A stretch of DNA of 64,000 bases from Sphingobium sp. B2D3C (GTDB taxonomy: Bacteria > Pseudomonadota > Alphaproteobacteria > Sphingomonadales > Sphingomonadaceae), in assembly GCF_025961835.1 (NCBI RefSeq), contig NZ_JAOQOK010000001.1, positions 868,001-932,000 on the forward strand, given 5' to 3'. The position numbers were made by a program, and so were the translations under genes. This document shows positions 26,469 to 36,163 of this stretch, piece by piece; position 1 is the stretch's first letter; each line of letters begins with the position of its first letter. The notes under the pieces were generated by a model, which was given only the letters and a program-made list of their open reading frames with translations, was not told the DNA's origin and ran no database searches.

Positions 26469-27701
26469 GTGCAGCATTTCGACTGCTTGATCGTGGGGGG
26501 AGGCCATGCCGGTGCACAGGCGGCGATCCTGCTTCGCCAGCTCAAATATGAGGGGTCCGTGGGCCTGATCGGCGATGAGCCGGAATTTCCTTATGAACGT
26601 CCGCCGCTGTCCAAGGACTATCTGGCCGGCGAAAAGACCTTCGAGCGCATCCTGCTGCGCCCGGCCAATTTCTGGACGGATCAGGCGATTTCGCTGTTCC
26701 TCGGGGAGCGGGTCAAGACGATCGATCCGGTCGCGCATCAGGTGGTCACGGCCAAGGGGACGGAAATTTCCTATGGCAAGCTGATCTGGGCGGGTGGTGG
26801 CTCGGCCCGGCGGCTGTCCTGTCCGGGCTCGACGGCGAGTGGGCTGTTCACCGTGCGATCGCGCGCCGATGTCGATGGGTTGATGGCCATCCTGCCCACG
26901 GCGGAGCGGTTCGCCATCGTCGGCGGCGGCTATATCGGCCTTGAAGCGGCGGCGGTGCTGAGCAAGCTCGGCAAGCAGGTGACGCTGCTGGAGGCGCAGG
27001 AGCGGCTGCTGGCGCGCGTTGCCGGGCCGGAACTGTCCGACTTCTTCGCGCAGGAGCATCGCGCCCATGGCGTGGACGTGCGCCTCTCGGCCTCGGTGGA
27101 TGCCATCGAGACTGGCGATCAGGGCCAGGCCACCGGCGTTCGGCTGGCCGATGGCGAGGTGATTCCGGCGGACGCGGTGATCGTTGGCATCGGCATCGTG
27201 CCGGAGACCGGCCCGCTGATTCTCGCGGGGGCGAGCGGCGGCAATGGCGTGGATGTCGATCAATATTGCGAGACCTCGCTGCCCGACGTCTACGCGATCG
27301 GCGATTGCGCCGCGCATGAGAACCGCTTTGCGGCGGGGCGCCGGATGCGGCTCGAATCGGTGCAGAATGCCAATGATCAGGCGCGCACGGCCGTGCAGCA
27401 TATCATGGGCAACCCCGCTCCTTATGAGGCGGTGCCGTGGTTCTGGTCCAACCAATATGATCTGCGCTTGCAGACCATCGGCCTGTCGGTGGATTTCGAC
27501 GAGTGCATCGTGCGCGGCGATCCGGCTTCGCGCAGCTTCTCGGTCGTCTATCTGCGGCAGGGGCATGTCATCGCGCTCGACTGCGTCAACCGCACCAAGG
27601 ATTATGTGCAGGGCCGCGCCCATGTTGTCGCCGGGAGCCGCCTCGACCGGGCGCAACTCGCGGATGGCGAAATTCCGTTGAAAGAGGTCGGCGTCGCCTA
27701 G
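26469..27701 (+). CDS. FAD-dependent ferredoxin reductase-type oxidoreductase, 410 aa
   Basis: A flavoprotein of the BphA4/rubredoxin reductase family that passes electrons from NAD(P)H to a ferredoxin. The FAD-binding GGGHAGAQAA is near the N-terminus, a second dinucleotide fold FAIVGGGYIGLEAAAVL is near residue 155, and DVYAIGDCA is the second FAD motif. A C-terminal reductase domain (about 325-405) is present. The start is GTG at 26469, with GGGGAGA well placed; a TTG at 26451 is less likely. No ferredoxin or P450 gene is adjacent. Its end overlaps the convergent MarR gene by four bases. Confidence 0.9.
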   Translation: MQHFDCLIVGGGHAGAQAAILLRQLKYEGSVGLIGDEPEFPYERPPLSKDYLAGEKTFERILLRPANFWTDQAISLFLGERVKTIDPVAHQVVTAKGTEISYGKLIWAGGGSARRLSCPGSTASGLFTVRSRADVDGLMAILPTAERFAIVGGGYIGLEAAAVLSKLGKQVTLLEAQERLLARVAGPELSDFFAQEHRAHGVDVRLSASVDAIETGDQGQATGVRLADGEVIPADAVIVGIGIVPETGPLILAGASGGNGVDVDQYCETSLPDVYAIGDCAAHENRFAAGRRMRLESVQNANDQARTAVQHIMGNPAPYEAVPWFWSNQYDLRLQTIGLSVDFDECIVRGDPASRSFSVVYLRQGHVIALDCVNRTKDYVQGRAHVVAGSRLDRAQLADGEIPLKEVGVA

Positions 27702-28210
27702 CGGCTGAGGTCGGGCGCGTCCGAGGGGGACAAGCCCACGGTGCCCACCGGCCTGATCTTGCGCAGCAGATCGATCAGCAGCTGTTGCTCCTGTGTATCG
27801 AGATGCGCCAGAAGCTGGGTTTCGTGGCGGTGGATGCGTGCGGCGGCCTGGGTGAAGGCGGCGGCGCCCTTGTCCGTCAGCGTGAGGGAAAACGCCCTGC
27901 GGTCCGAGGTCGAAGGCCGACGCGTCACGAAATCGAGCGCGACGAGCTGATTGACCAGCGTCACCATATTGGTGCGCTTGATGCCGAGCGCTGTGCCCAC
28001 CCGGCCCTGGCTGATGCCGGGATTGGCGGAGACGACCGACAACACAGCAAAGAGCACTTGCCGCATGTCGCTATCGGCAAAGGTGCGGGAGAAGTCGGCA
28101 GACATTACCGCGAAGGCGCGGCGAAGATGATAGCCGGCCAGATCGCCCAGAAGACCGAGCGAGAGAGCATCGGATGGTTCGGCAGATTGGTCTATGGCTC
28201 CCCTCCTCAT
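27698..28210 (-). CDS. MarR-family transcriptional regulator, 170 aa
   Basis: A winged-helix DNA-binding regulator that usually represses nearby genes until a small ligand is bound. The core runs from LRRAFAVMSADFSRTF to the wing FVTRRPSTSDRRAFSLTLTDKG, with the recognition helix RTNMVTLVNQLV. Length is typical. It is divergent from the TonB-dependent receptor at 28416, across a 205-base space, so that receptor is its most likely target. Its 3' end overlaps the flavoprotein gene by four bases. The ligand is unknown. Confidence 0.9.
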   Translation of the reverse strand: MRRGAIDQSAEPSDALSLGLLGDLAGYHLRRAFAVMSADFSRTFADSDMRQVLFAVLSVVSANPGISQGRVGTALGIKRTNMVTLVNQLVALDFVTRRPSTSDRRAFSLTLTDKGAAAFTQAAARIHRHETQLLAHLDTQEQQLLIDLLRKIRPVGTVGLSPSDAPDLSR

Positions 28211-28415
28211 GCTTGCGGTCCCCTCATGGCTGAGGGTTGCCGCCCGAAAATCATTTCCCAGCTAACGGTGTGTTGCGCGTATATCACAGCCCCGCACTGA
28301 TTGTTATGTCGCATTGCTAGTTGCGCATGGTGGGCTTATTTTCCCGGCCAGGTCAATGCCCTGCGGGGCACGCGCGGCATCGCTGCGCCGGCCAAGAAAC
28401 CACAGGGAGGATATC

Positions 28416-30797
28416 ATGAAAGCCCCATTTCTCATTGGCGCAGCGCTCGGCGCGCTGATCTCCACGCCGCTCTTGGCCCAGGATACGGCCGCGACCCAGA
28501 CGCCCCAGGCGATGGATACGGAATCGGAAGCCGGCACGATCATCGTGACCGCGCGTCGCCGGGCCGAATCCCTGCAAGATACGCCTGTCGCGATCTCCGC
28601 CTTCGATGCGCAGGTGCTCGAAGATCGCCAGATCAACCAGACGTCCGATCTCGAGACGATCACACCCAACCTCCAGTTCAAGACAGCCGGCCAGCTCTCC
28701 GGCAACTCCGCCGCGACGGTGGTGTTCATCCGCGGCATCGGCCAGCTGGATCCCACAGCGGCGGTCGATCCGGGCGTGGGCATCTATCTGGATGAAGTCT
28801 ATGTCGGCCGCGCTGTCGGTGGCGCCATCGACTTCGGCGATATCGCCGGCGTTGAAGTGCTGCGCGGCCCGCAGGGCACGCTCTTTGGTCGCAACACGAT
28901 TGGCGGCGCCATTCTCGTGCGCACCAAGCAGCCGGAGCTGGGCCGGTTCGGCGCGGATGTGCGTCTGCGCCTTGGCTCGGACAGTCTGATGGAAGGCTTT
29001 GCCGCCCTCAACATTCCGCTGGGCGACACGTTGGCGGCGCGCGTCTCGGGCGGTTTCCGCAAGCGCGATGGCTATGTGATCCGCGAATATGATGGCATTG
29101 ATCTCGGCAATGACGATAGCGCGACGCTGAATGGCGCGCTCTATTGGGAAGCCAGCCCGGACATCAAGGTGAACATCCGCGGTGACTACACCAAGCGGGA
29201 CGAGAACGGTGCGCCGTTCGTCTTCGCCGGCGTGAACCGGAACGCACCGGTCGCGGCGATCGCAAGCGTGGCGGCCGGCTGCCCCGGCGCGACCATCCCG
29301 TTCGCGCCGCTCACGCCGGGCGATCCGCGCTTCGGTGCGCCGAACGTGCCGCAGATCAACGATGCTCGCTGCGCCAACAATTTCCAGGACAAGGGCCCGT
29401 TCGTCAATGGCGGCACGGCCCCGGTGCTGAGTACTTCGGAAGTCTGGGGCGTCTCGGGCACGGTCACCGCGAATGTGACCTCTAATGTCCTGCTGAAGTC
29501 GATCAGCGCCTATCGCTCCACCCAGTCGCGCGGCGTGCGCGATGCGGACAATACCCCGCTGCTGCTGATCACCACGGATGTGGGCTCGCAGTCCGACCAG
29601 TATAGCCAGGAACTCCAGCTGCAGTATGAATCGCCGGTGCTCAACGGCATCATCGGTGGCTATTACTTCAATGAGAAGACCAACGAGCGGGCGACCGTGC
29701 CGCTGGCCTTCCCGCCGTCGCCGCCGGTCATCGGGTCCCTGCTGGCAGGCGGCCCCGGCTCGCGCGACCTGCAGGTTTCTGATCTGGAAACGGATTCCAT
29801 CGCGGTATTCGGCGAGCTTTCGGTCAAGCCGATCCAGAATCTCGAGATTTCTGGCGGTTTGCGCTACACGCGGGACAAGAAGAAATATCACGGCATCGTG
29901 TTCAACCTGTTCCCAGCCACGCTGCCGGACCCGGATCCGCTGCCGACGCTGGCGATCCCGCAGGGTGGCCCGCTGTTCATCTATCCGGGCCCCTATTCGC
30001 AGAGCTTCTCTGCGCTGACCGGCTCGGCGAGCGTGCGCTATTCGTGGACGCGCAATGTCAGCACCTACATTTCCTACTCGCGCAGCTTCAAATCGGGCGG
30101 CTTCAACACCCGCTACAATGCGGCGCCTCCGGGCAATGTGCCGACGCCGTTCGACGAGGAGAAGGTGGATAGCTACGAGATCGGCGCGAAGTTCGACTTC
30201 GGCGATTTCCGCTTCAACGCGGCGGCTTTCCAGGCGGACTACAGCAATATTCAGCTGATCTTCCGTCAGGGCGTCGTGCCGCTGCTGTTCAACGGCGGCA
30301 AGGCGCGTATTCGCGGGCTTGAAGGCGAGCTGAGCTATCATCCCCGCGCTTATGGCCTGCGGATCGATATCGCGGCGAGCACACTCAACGATGAGATCCT
30401 GAGCATCACGCCTGTTCCGGGCGCGACGGCGACGGTTCAGCCGGGCGATGACCTGCCGTTCACGCCCTCCTTCCAGGGCAATTTCGGTATCGGCTATGAG
30501 ATCCCGCTCAACGATGACGTGACGCTGACGCCGCGCTTCGATGGCAATTACAGCGCCAGCCTCAAGTTCATCACCGGCAGCGTGCCGGAGATCGAGCAGG
30601 ACGGCTATTTCGTCGGCAATGCATCCGTCACGCTCGCCAACAAGGCGACCGGGTGGAAGCTGACCGGCGGCGTGCAGAACCTGTTCGACGAGCTGTATCT
30701 GGTGCAGGGCAATGCGTCGCTCGGCACGCTCGGCTATGCCGAGAAGATCTACGCACGTCCGCGCAGCTGGTATGTGCAGGCGTCGATCTCGTTCTGA
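28416..30797 (+). CDS. TonB-dependent outer-membrane receptor, 793 aa
   Basis: A second TonB-dependent transporter. GGAGG at 28406-28410 fixes the ATG at 28416. A signal peptide of about 22 residues ends in LLAQ. The TonB box/plug region is IIVTARRRAESLQD, with GVEVLRGPQGTLFGRNTIGG in the plug, then a 22-strand-type barrel ending SISF. It belongs to the same broad sphingomonad group as the receptor at 791 but is not a close copy. It is divergent from a MarR regulator, suggesting uptake of an aromatic or similar ligand, which is inference. A strong terminator follows. Confidence 0.93.
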   Translation: MKAPFLIGAALGALISTPLLAQDTAATQTPQAMDTESEAGTIIVTARRRAESLQDTPVAISAFDAQVLEDRQINQTSDLETITPNLQFKTAGQLSGNSAATVVFIRGIGQLDPTAAVDPGVGIYLDEVYVGRAVGGAIDFGDIAGVEVLRGPQGTLFGRNTIGGAILVRTKQPELGRFGADVRLRLGSDSLMEGFAALNIPLGDTLAARVSGGFRKRDGYVIREYDGIDLGNDDSATLNGALYWEASPDIKVNIRGDYTKRDENGAPFVFAGVNRNAPVAAIASVAAGCPGATIPFAPLTPGDPRFGAPNVPQINDARCANNFQDKGPFVNGGTAPVLSTSEVWGVSGTVTANVTSNVLLKSISAYRSTQSRGVRDADNTPLLLITTDVGSQSDQYSQELQLQYESPVLNGIIGGYYFNEKTNERATVPLAFPPSPPVIGSLLAGGPGSRDLQVSDLETDSIAVFGELSVKPIQNLEISGGLRYTRDKKKYHGIVFNLFPATLPDPDPLPTLAIPQGGPLFIYPGPYSQSFSALTGSASVRYSWTRNVSTYISYSRSFKSGGFNTRYNAAPPGNVPTPFDEEKVDSYEIGAKFDFGDFRFNAAAFQADYSNIQLIFRQGVVPLLFNGGKARIRGLEGELSYHPRAYGLRIDIAASTLNDEILSITPVPGATATVQPGDDLPFTPSFQGNFGIGYEIPLNDDVTLTPRFDGNYSASLKFITGSVPEIEQDGYFVGNASVTLANKATGWKLTGGVQNLFDELYLVQGNASLGTLGYAEKIYARPRSWYVQASISF

Positions 30798-30834
30798 TTG
30801 TGACGAAACGGCGGGCAAGGCCCGGCTGATGCAG

Positions 30835-30869
30835 CGGCCCGCTTCGTGATGAAGCGGGCCGTTTCGTTT
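30835..30869 (+). terminator. Rho-independent terminator after the second TonB receptor
   Basis: Arms 30835-30845 and 30851-30861 form an 11-bp perfect stem with a 5-base loop, followed by TTTCGTTT. It lies 37 bases after the stop codon and just before the end of the convergent 2H-phosphoesterase gene. Confidence 0.85.
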
Positions 30870-30879
30870 GTGACGACGA

Positions 30880-31407
30880 TCAGCGACGAAAGCGGTGCTG
30901 GCTCAGGGCAGACCAGGGGCCGCCTTCATAAACCCATACCGCAAGGCCGGCGATGCCAAGAGGGGCAGGGCGGATCTGTGTGCGCAACAGCGCCAGCGTC
31001 TCCTTCGCGACAGAGGGAGCGACCTTGTTCTGGACCGTGATGTGAAGGCGCTTAAGCGCGCGGTCCTGCGGGATGAGGTGTCGCTCAAACCGCTCGGCGA
31101 TCATGGCGCGTATGTCGAGAAGTTCGCCACTCTCCACCGCCAGCGCGACAAGGCCGCCTGACTCGAACGGTTCGCCCAGACTGGCCGGGGGCGCGGGACG
31201 ATCGACCAGTCCCTTCAACATCGTCCGCAGTTCGGCATGCAGGGACGGCGGGAGATGGTGGAACAAGGTGATGTGGGCGGGCACCTGATTGCGAGCGGCG
31301 GGATAATAGGTCTGCCGCAGCCGATCGGCCCAGGCTTGGTCCGCGCTCCTCAACTGGGCGGTGACGATGAGGGGGCCGCGGGGCGGTTCGAGGACAGTTT
31401 GCGTCAT
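30880..31407 (-). CDS. 2'-5' RNA ligase / 2H phosphoesterase superfamily protein, 175 aa
   Basis: A cytosolic protein of the 2H phosphoesterase superfamily. Two HxT motifs are visible, H45-I-T47 (AHITLFHH) and H122-I-T124 (LHITVQNK), at the spacing expected for the paired catalytic histidines. Members act on 2'-5' RNA linkages or cyclic phosphodiesters. The protein is single-domain and complete. It stands alone on the minus strand, its start only 53 bases from the divergent 4-TM gene. The real substrate is not known. Confidence 0.87.
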   Translation of the reverse strand: MTQTVLEPPRGPLIVTAQLRSADQAWADRLRQTYYPAARNQVPAHITLFHHLPPSLHAELRTMLKGLVDRPAPPASLGEPFESGGLVALAVESGELLDIRAMIAERFERHLIPQDRALKRLHITVQNKVAPSVAKETLALLRTQIRPAPLGIAGLAVWVYEGGPWSALSQHRFRR

Positions 31408-31460
31408 GTCAGAACAGGGCTAAAATGGCCGTGCAACAAGCCATGGGGAGGGGGTGTGTG

Positions 31461-31898
31461 ATGACAGGTGTGGGGGACCATCGCAGTCGGAGCAGGTCGC
31501 GGATTCCGGCTATTCTGTTTCTGATATGGACCCTGATCGGCATCGCCGCCTTCCTTGTCCAATCGACCGCCAATCTCGAAGAGCTGGCGATGGCCGATCC
31601 CTATCAGGCGGAAATCTGGGCCAACATGCCGCGCTGGGCCTTGGTGAGCTACGGCGTGGCCGTTGCCGCCGCGTTTGCCGGCGCCGCTGCCCTTCTGGCA
31701 CGGCGCGCCGCCGCCGTCTGGTTCTCGCTCATCGCGCTGATCGCCATATTGGTCCAGTTCGGCTATTCCTTCCTCGGCACCGATCTGCTGGCGGTCAAGG
31801 GGGCGAGTGCGGCGCTGTTCCCGGCCTTCATCGTGCTGATTGCGCTGCTGCAACTGGGCTATGCGCTGCGATTGCGGAGCAGGGGTTTGCTCCGCTGA
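31461..31898 (+). CDS. Small four-helix membrane protein, 145 aa
   Basis: No function is known. Four hydrophobic segments are clear: ILFLIWTLIGIAAFLV, WALVSYGVAVAAAFAGAAAL, FSLIALIAILVQFGYSFL and FPAFIVLIALLQLGYAL, with a basic N-terminus (HRSRSRSR). The segment NMPRWALVSYGVAV followed by LLARRAAAVWFSL resembles a family of small proteins often labelled sugar transporter without proof. GGGGAGGGGG (31445-31454) supports the ATG at 31461, although frame extends upstream. It ends eight bases before the convergent mltG. Confidence 0.75.
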   Translation: MTGVGDHRSRSRSRIPAILFLIWTLIGIAAFLVQSTANLEELAMADPYQAEIWANMPRWALVSYGVAVAAAFAGAAALLARRAAAVWFSLIALIAILVQFGYSFLGTDLLAVKGASAALFPAFIVLIALLQLGYALRLRSRGLLR

Positions 31899-31905
31899 GC
31901 AAAGC

Positions 31906-32877
31906 TCACATTTCGCCGCGTTGCCGGCGGATGTCATACCATTTGCGCACGTTCGCATTATGCTCTGCCAGCGTTTCCGCGAAGATATGCCCCCCCTTGC
32001 CATCCGCGACGAAGTAGCGCGCTTTCGTTGCCGCCGGCCGCAGCACGGCCTCGATGGAACTGCGTCCGGGGTTGGCGATCGGCCCCTTGGGCAGGCCGGT
32101 CATCGCATAGGTATTATAGTCGTTCACCGCGCGGATCTCCGACTGGAGGATGCGGCGTCCGAGCGGCTTGCCCTTGGTGATCGGGTAGATGATCGTGGGG
32201 TCGGCCTGCAGCATCATGCCCTCGTGCAGTCGATTGGCGTAGACGCCGGCCACCGTCGGCCGCTCGGCGGGGATGGATGTTTCCTTCTCCACGATGCTGG
32301 CCAGGGTGACGGCCTGCTCAGGCGTCTTGACTGGCGTTGCAGCTGAGCGCTTGGGCCACTGCGCGGCAATGAAGCTCGTCATCGCGGCCTGCATCCGTCC
32401 AAGCACTGCCGCGCGGGTCTCGCCCTTCTGGTAGCCATAGCTGTCGGGCATCACCGAGCCCTCCTCGGGCACGGGAATGTTTCCGGTCAGCTCGTCATTG
32501 GCCATCAGCCGCTCATGCACGAGGATGGAGGGCATGCCCTCTGGGATGGTGACGAGGTGGACGAGGGTTTTGCCACTCTGGAGAATGCCCAGAATGTCAG
32601 CGCTGCTCGCCCGCCGGGGAATGCGATATTCGCCCGCTTTGATCGACCCATCGGGGCCCAGCACCCGCGCGCGGGCAAGGAAGGCGGTGGCGGAGCCGAT
32701 GGCGCCTTGTGCCTCCAGCTCATCGGCCGCCTTGCGCAGTGTCGCGCCCTCGGGAACGATGATCGTCGCATCGGACTCAAGCGGGCCGGGCCTCGACCAG
32801 CCATGGACGAAGAGAAGCGCCGCAACGGCCAGTCCGGCCAGCAGCAGAGCAGCGACCGTGAGGACGATGCGGCGCAT
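31906..32877 (-). CDS. mltG: Endolytic transglycosylase MltG, 323 aa
   Basis: An inner-membrane lytic transglycosylase that cuts nascent peptidoglycan strands and sets glycan chain length. One N-terminal membrane helix (IVLTVAALLLAGLAVAALLF), a LysM-like region (PEGATLRKAADELEAQG) and the YceG catalytic domain are present. The catalytic glutamate lies in ASIVEKET (about residue 197), with LQADPTIIY and LPKGPIANPG following. Length is typical. It lies eight bases after fabF in the acpP-fabF-mltG order common to proteobacteria. Confidence 0.95.
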   Translation of the reverse strand: MRRIVLTVAALLLAGLAVAALLFVHGWSRPGPLESDATIIVPEGATLRKAADELEAQGAIGSATAFLARARVLGPDGSIKAGEYRIPRRASSADILGILQSGKTLVHLVTIPEGMPSILVHERLMANDELTGNIPVPEEGSVMPDSYGYQKGETRAAVLGRMQAAMTSFIAAQWPKRSAATPVKTPEQAVTLASIVEKETSIPAERPTVAGVYANRLHEGMMLQADPTIIYPITKGKPLGRRILQSEIRAVNDYNTYAMTGLPKGPIANPGRSSIEAVLRPAATKARYFVADGKGGHIFAETLAEHNANVRKWYDIRRQRGEM

Positions 32878-32885
32878 TGCGGCCG

Positions 32886-34145
32886 TCAGAGAGCCTTGAG
32901 CACAAGGCTGGCGTTGGTGCCGCCAAAGCCGAAGCTGTTGTTGAGCACGGCCTTGACCTTCCGCTGCTTTGCCGTGTGCGGAACGAGGTCGACACCCTGG
33001 CAGCTGTCGCTGGGATCATCCAGGTTGAGCGTGGGCGGCACGATCTGGTCACGCATCGCAAGGATGCAGAAGATCGTCTCGACTGCACCGGCACCGCCGA
33101 GCAGATGCCCGATGGCCGACTTGGTGGACGACATCGACATGGTCTCCAGGGCCGGGCCGAACAGCCGCCGCACTGCACCCAGCTCCAGCTCGTCGCCGAG
33201 CGGGGTGGAGGTGCCGTGGGCGTTCACATAGTCGATATCGGCAAGCGAAAGCCCGGACCTGCGCATGGCCATTTCCATCGCCCGATAGGCGCCCGAGCCT
33301 TCCGGATGGGGTGCCGTGACATGATAGGCATCGCCCGAGAGACCGTAGCCGAGGATCTCTGCGTAGATCTTCGCACCGCGCGCCTTGGCGTGCTCATATT
33401 CTTCCAGCACAACCACGCCGGCCCCTTCGCCCATGACGAAGCCATCGCGAGCCTGATCCCACGGACGGCTGGCGCGCCAGGGTTCGTCGCGAAATTCGGT
33501 CGAAAGCGCGCGCGCCTGACCGAAACCGGCAATGCCGATCGGGCAGATGGCGCTTTCCGCGCCGCCGGCGAGCATCACATCGGCATCGTCGAGCGCGATC
33601 ATCCGCGCCGCGTCGCCGATCGAGTGAACGCCCGTCGCGCAGGCCGTAACGACGGCGTGATTAGGGCCCATCAGGCCGTATTTGATGGAGACCTGACCGG
33701 AGATCAGGTTGATCAGGCGACCGTGAACGAAGTGGGGCGAGACCCGCTTGGGCCCCTTATGCTCCAGCACCAGCGATTCGCTCTCGATGCCCGGCAGACC
33801 GCCAATGCCCGAGCCGATCGAACAGCCGGTGCGCAGACGCTCGGCTTCGCTCATCTCGGTCAGGCCCGCATCTTCTATGGCCTGGCCGGCCGCGTCGATG
33901 CCGTAGACGATGAACGGATCGACCTGACGCTGGACCTTGTGATCCACGCGCTTGTTCGGGTCGAAGCCAAATTCATGATCCGGGGCCTTCACTTCGCAGG
34001 CGTAATTGGTGTGGAAATCGGTCGCGTCGAAACGGGTGATCGTTTCCGCGCCCGACCGGCCGGCGATGATGTTTTTCCAGCTTGTCTCCACGTCGCCGCC
34101 AAGGGGCGAAACCATGCCGAGACCTGTTACGACGACACGACGCAT
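32886..34145 (-). CDS. fabF: 3-oxoacyl-ACP synthase II (FabF), 419 aa
   Basis: The beta-ketoacyl-ACP synthase that elongates fatty acids with malonyl-ACP. The active-site cysteine is C169 in VTACATGVHS. The two catalytic histidines are in NAHGTSTPLGD and KSAIGHLLGGAGAVE, and the C-terminal SFGFGGTNASLV is intact. AGGAGAG lies just before the ATG. Length is normal. It is downstream of acpP (170 bases) and directly upstream of mltG. Confidence 0.97.
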   Translation of the reverse strand: MRRVVVTGLGMVSPLGGDVETSWKNIIAGRSGAETITRFDATDFHTNYACEVKAPDHEFGFDPNKRVDHKVQRQVDPFIVYGIDAAGQAIEDAGLTEMSEAERLRTGCSIGSGIGGLPGIESESLVLEHKGPKRVSPHFVHGRLINLISGQVSIKYGLMGPNHAVVTACATGVHSIGDAARMIALDDADVMLAGGAESAICPIGIAGFGQARALSTEFRDEPWRASRPWDQARDGFVMGEGAGVVVLEEYEHAKARGAKIYAEILGYGLSGDAYHVTAPHPEGSGAYRAMEMAMRRSGLSLADIDYVNAHGTSTPLGDELELGAVRRLFGPALETMSMSSTKSAIGHLLGGAGAVETIFCILAMRDQIVPPTLNLDDPSDSCQGVDLVPHTAKQRKVKAVLNNSFGFGGTNASLVLKAL

Positions 34146-34315
34146 TTCACTCTCCTGATCCAGTCACCCGGCCAGTTGCCCGGAACGCCGGGCGCTGATC
34201 AAACACGAACGGCCCTCCCATGGCGAGTCAAACCCGCAACCGGAGAGCCGTATCCATGTGTATTCACTGGCCGGTGCATGTCCGCGACGAGGCCGCGAAC
34301 CGGGCTCCCGCTATC

Positions 34316-34549
34316 TTACTGCTTGCCGTCGATGAAATCGATCGCGTCCTTGACGGTGGCGATCTTCTCGGCAGCATCGTCGGGGATTTCGACGCCGAAC
34401 TCTTCCTCAAAAGCCATGACGAGCTCGACGATGTCGAGGCTGTCAGCGCCCAGATCGTCGATGAAGCTCGCGTCTTCGGTCACCTTGTCCGCCTCGACGC
34501 CGAGGTGCTCGACGACGATCTTCTTCACGCGATCCGCGGTCTCACTCAT
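34316..34549 (-). CDS. acpP: Acyl carrier protein AcpP, 77 aa
   Basis: The acidic carrier of growing acyl chains in fatty-acid synthesis. The phosphopantetheine attachment serine is S37 in [11 protein letters not shown]. The four-helix acidic sequence and length are standard. AAAGGA precedes the ATG. It is followed by fabF on the same strand; the 170-base gap suggests either a processed operon or a second promoter for fabF. Confidence 0.98.
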   Translation of the reverse strand: MSETADRVKKIVVEHLGVEADKVTEDASFIDDLGADSLDIVELVMAFEEEFGVEIPDDAAEKIATVKDAIDFIDGKQ

Positions 34550-34798
34550 GAGAGGTCCTTTGCTTTACTTTGGTCTTCAATCTGGAGATGCCCTAGAGCC
34601 TAGGGCCGGGCGTGACAAGAGGCTAGCGATAGCGGGCGCAATTGCCCGGTGCGCGGCGCCTTTCCGTCCACTCACAGCGTTGCGCGGCGCCGGAAGACGT
34701 AGCGAATCTGGTGGCGCCCCTCGCAAAATTGCTTTGCGCGCGATGCACTCGCGCCCATATGCGCGGACACGATCAAGACAATCCGAGGATCTCCCCTG

Positions 34799-36142
34799 AT
34801 GAGCGACTATGACTTCGACCTGTTCGTAATCGGTGCCGGGTCGGGCGGCGTGCGGGCTTCGCGCATTGCAGCGGCGCACGGTGCCAAGGTCGCCGTGGCG
34901 GAGGAGCACAAGGTCGGCGGGACATGCGTGATCCGGGGCTGCGTTCCCAAGAAGCTGCTCGTCTACGGCGCGCATTTCGCCGAGGACATCAAGGATGCCC
35001 GCCGGTTCGGCTGGGATATTTCCGACTGCAGCTTCGACTGGCCGACCCTGCGCGACAATGTAATCGGCGAGGTCTCCCGGCTCGAAGGGCTCTATCAGCA
35101 GACGCTCGACAATAACAAAGTGACGACCTTCCACGAGCGCGCGACGGTGGAGGGGCCTCATGAGGTGCGTCTGGCCAGCGGCAAGCTGGTGACCGCCGAG
35201 GTCATCCTCATCGCGGTCGGCGCCTGGCCGAATGTGCCTGACGTGCCCGGCGCGGAACTGGGGATCACCTCCAACGAGGTCTTCCATCTGGAAAAGATGC
35301 CCAAGCGCGTCGCGATCTTTGGCGGCGGCTATATCGCCAATGAGTTCGCCGGCATTTTCCACGAGTTCGCCTGTCAGGTGACGGTGTTGCTGCGCGGCGA
35401 CCAGATCCTGCGCGGCTATGACGAGCAGATTCGCGACCGGCTGCTGCAGATCAGCATGGCCAAGGGCATCAACTTCCGCTTCAACGCGCCGCTCGAAAAG
35501 ATCGAGAAGCAGGAGGACGGCTCCCTCAAGGTCTTTATCGAGGGGGGCGATCCGATCGAGACCGATCTGGTGCTGTTCGCCACCGGCCGCAATCCCAAGA
35601 TCGACGGGCTCGGCCTGGACAAGGTTGGCGTGGAGACGGTGAAGGGCGCGATCAAGGTCGACGAGTATAGCCGCACCAATGTCGAGAGCATCTATGCGGT
35701 GGGCGACGTGACCGACCGGGTGCAACTGACGCCGGTGGCTATCCGCGAGGGCCATGCCTTTGCCGACACCGTGTTCGGCGGCAATCCGCGGACGGTGGAT
35801 TATGGCTGCATTCCTTCGGCGGTGTTCAGCCACCCGCCAATCGGCGCGGTCGGCATGACCGAGGGCGAGGCGCGCAACACGTTGGGAGCGGTCAAGGTCT
35901 ACACCTCCGATTTCCGGCCGATGAAGAACACGCTCGCCAATCGCAACGAGCGCAGCCTCTACAAGCTGGTGTGCGAGGAAACGACGGGGCGGGTGGTCGG
36001 CATCCACATGATCGGCCCGGACGCGCCCGAAATCCTGCAGGCGGCGGCTATCGCGGTGAAGGCAGGGCTGACCAAGGACGATTTCGACGCCACCGTCGCG
36101 CTGCACCCCAGCATGGCCGAAGAGCTGGTGCTGATGCGCTGA
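34799..36142 (+). CDS. gor: Glutathione-disulfide reductase, 447 aa
   Basis: A cytosolic FAD enzyme that regenerates GSH from GSSG with NADPH. GAGSGGVRASRIAA binds FAD; the redox-active disulfide is C43-C48 in GGTCVIRGCVPKK; VAIFGGGYIANEFAGIF binds NADPH; and the C-terminal HPSMAEELVLM holds the catalytic His-Glu pair. The VIRGCVPKK form is typical of glutathione reductase rather than lipoamide dehydrogenase. GAGGA precedes the ATG. It ends 21 bases before the convergent regulator gene. Confidence 0.95.
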   Translation: MSDYDFDLFVIGAGSGGVRASRIAAAHGAKVAVAEEHKVGGTCVIRGCVPKKLLVYGAHFAEDIKDARRFGWDISDCSFDWPTLRDNVIGEVSRLEGLYQQTLDNNKVTTFHERATVEGPHEVRLASGKLVTAEVILIAVGAWPNVPDVPGAELGITSNEVFHLEKMPKRVAIFGGGYIANEFAGIFHEFACQVTVLLRGDQILRGYDEQIRDRLLQISMAKGINFRFNAPLEKIEKQEDGSLKVFIEGGDPIETDLVLFATGRNPKIDGLGLDKVGVETVKGAIKVDEYSRTNVESIYAVGDVTDRVQLTPVAIREGHAFADTVFGGNPRTVDYGCIPSAVFSHPPIGAVGMTEGEARNTLGAVKVYTSDFRPMKNTLANRNERSLYKLVCEETTGRVVGIHMIGPDAPEILQAAAIAVKAGLTKDDFDATVALHPSMAEELVLMR

Positions 36143-36163
36143 AGGATCAGGCCGGCACGCCCG

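Noticed and set aside
27698..27701. Four-base overlap taken as a possible frameshift or gene fusion
   Set aside because: The genes are convergent and both are complete; a short end overlap is ordinary.
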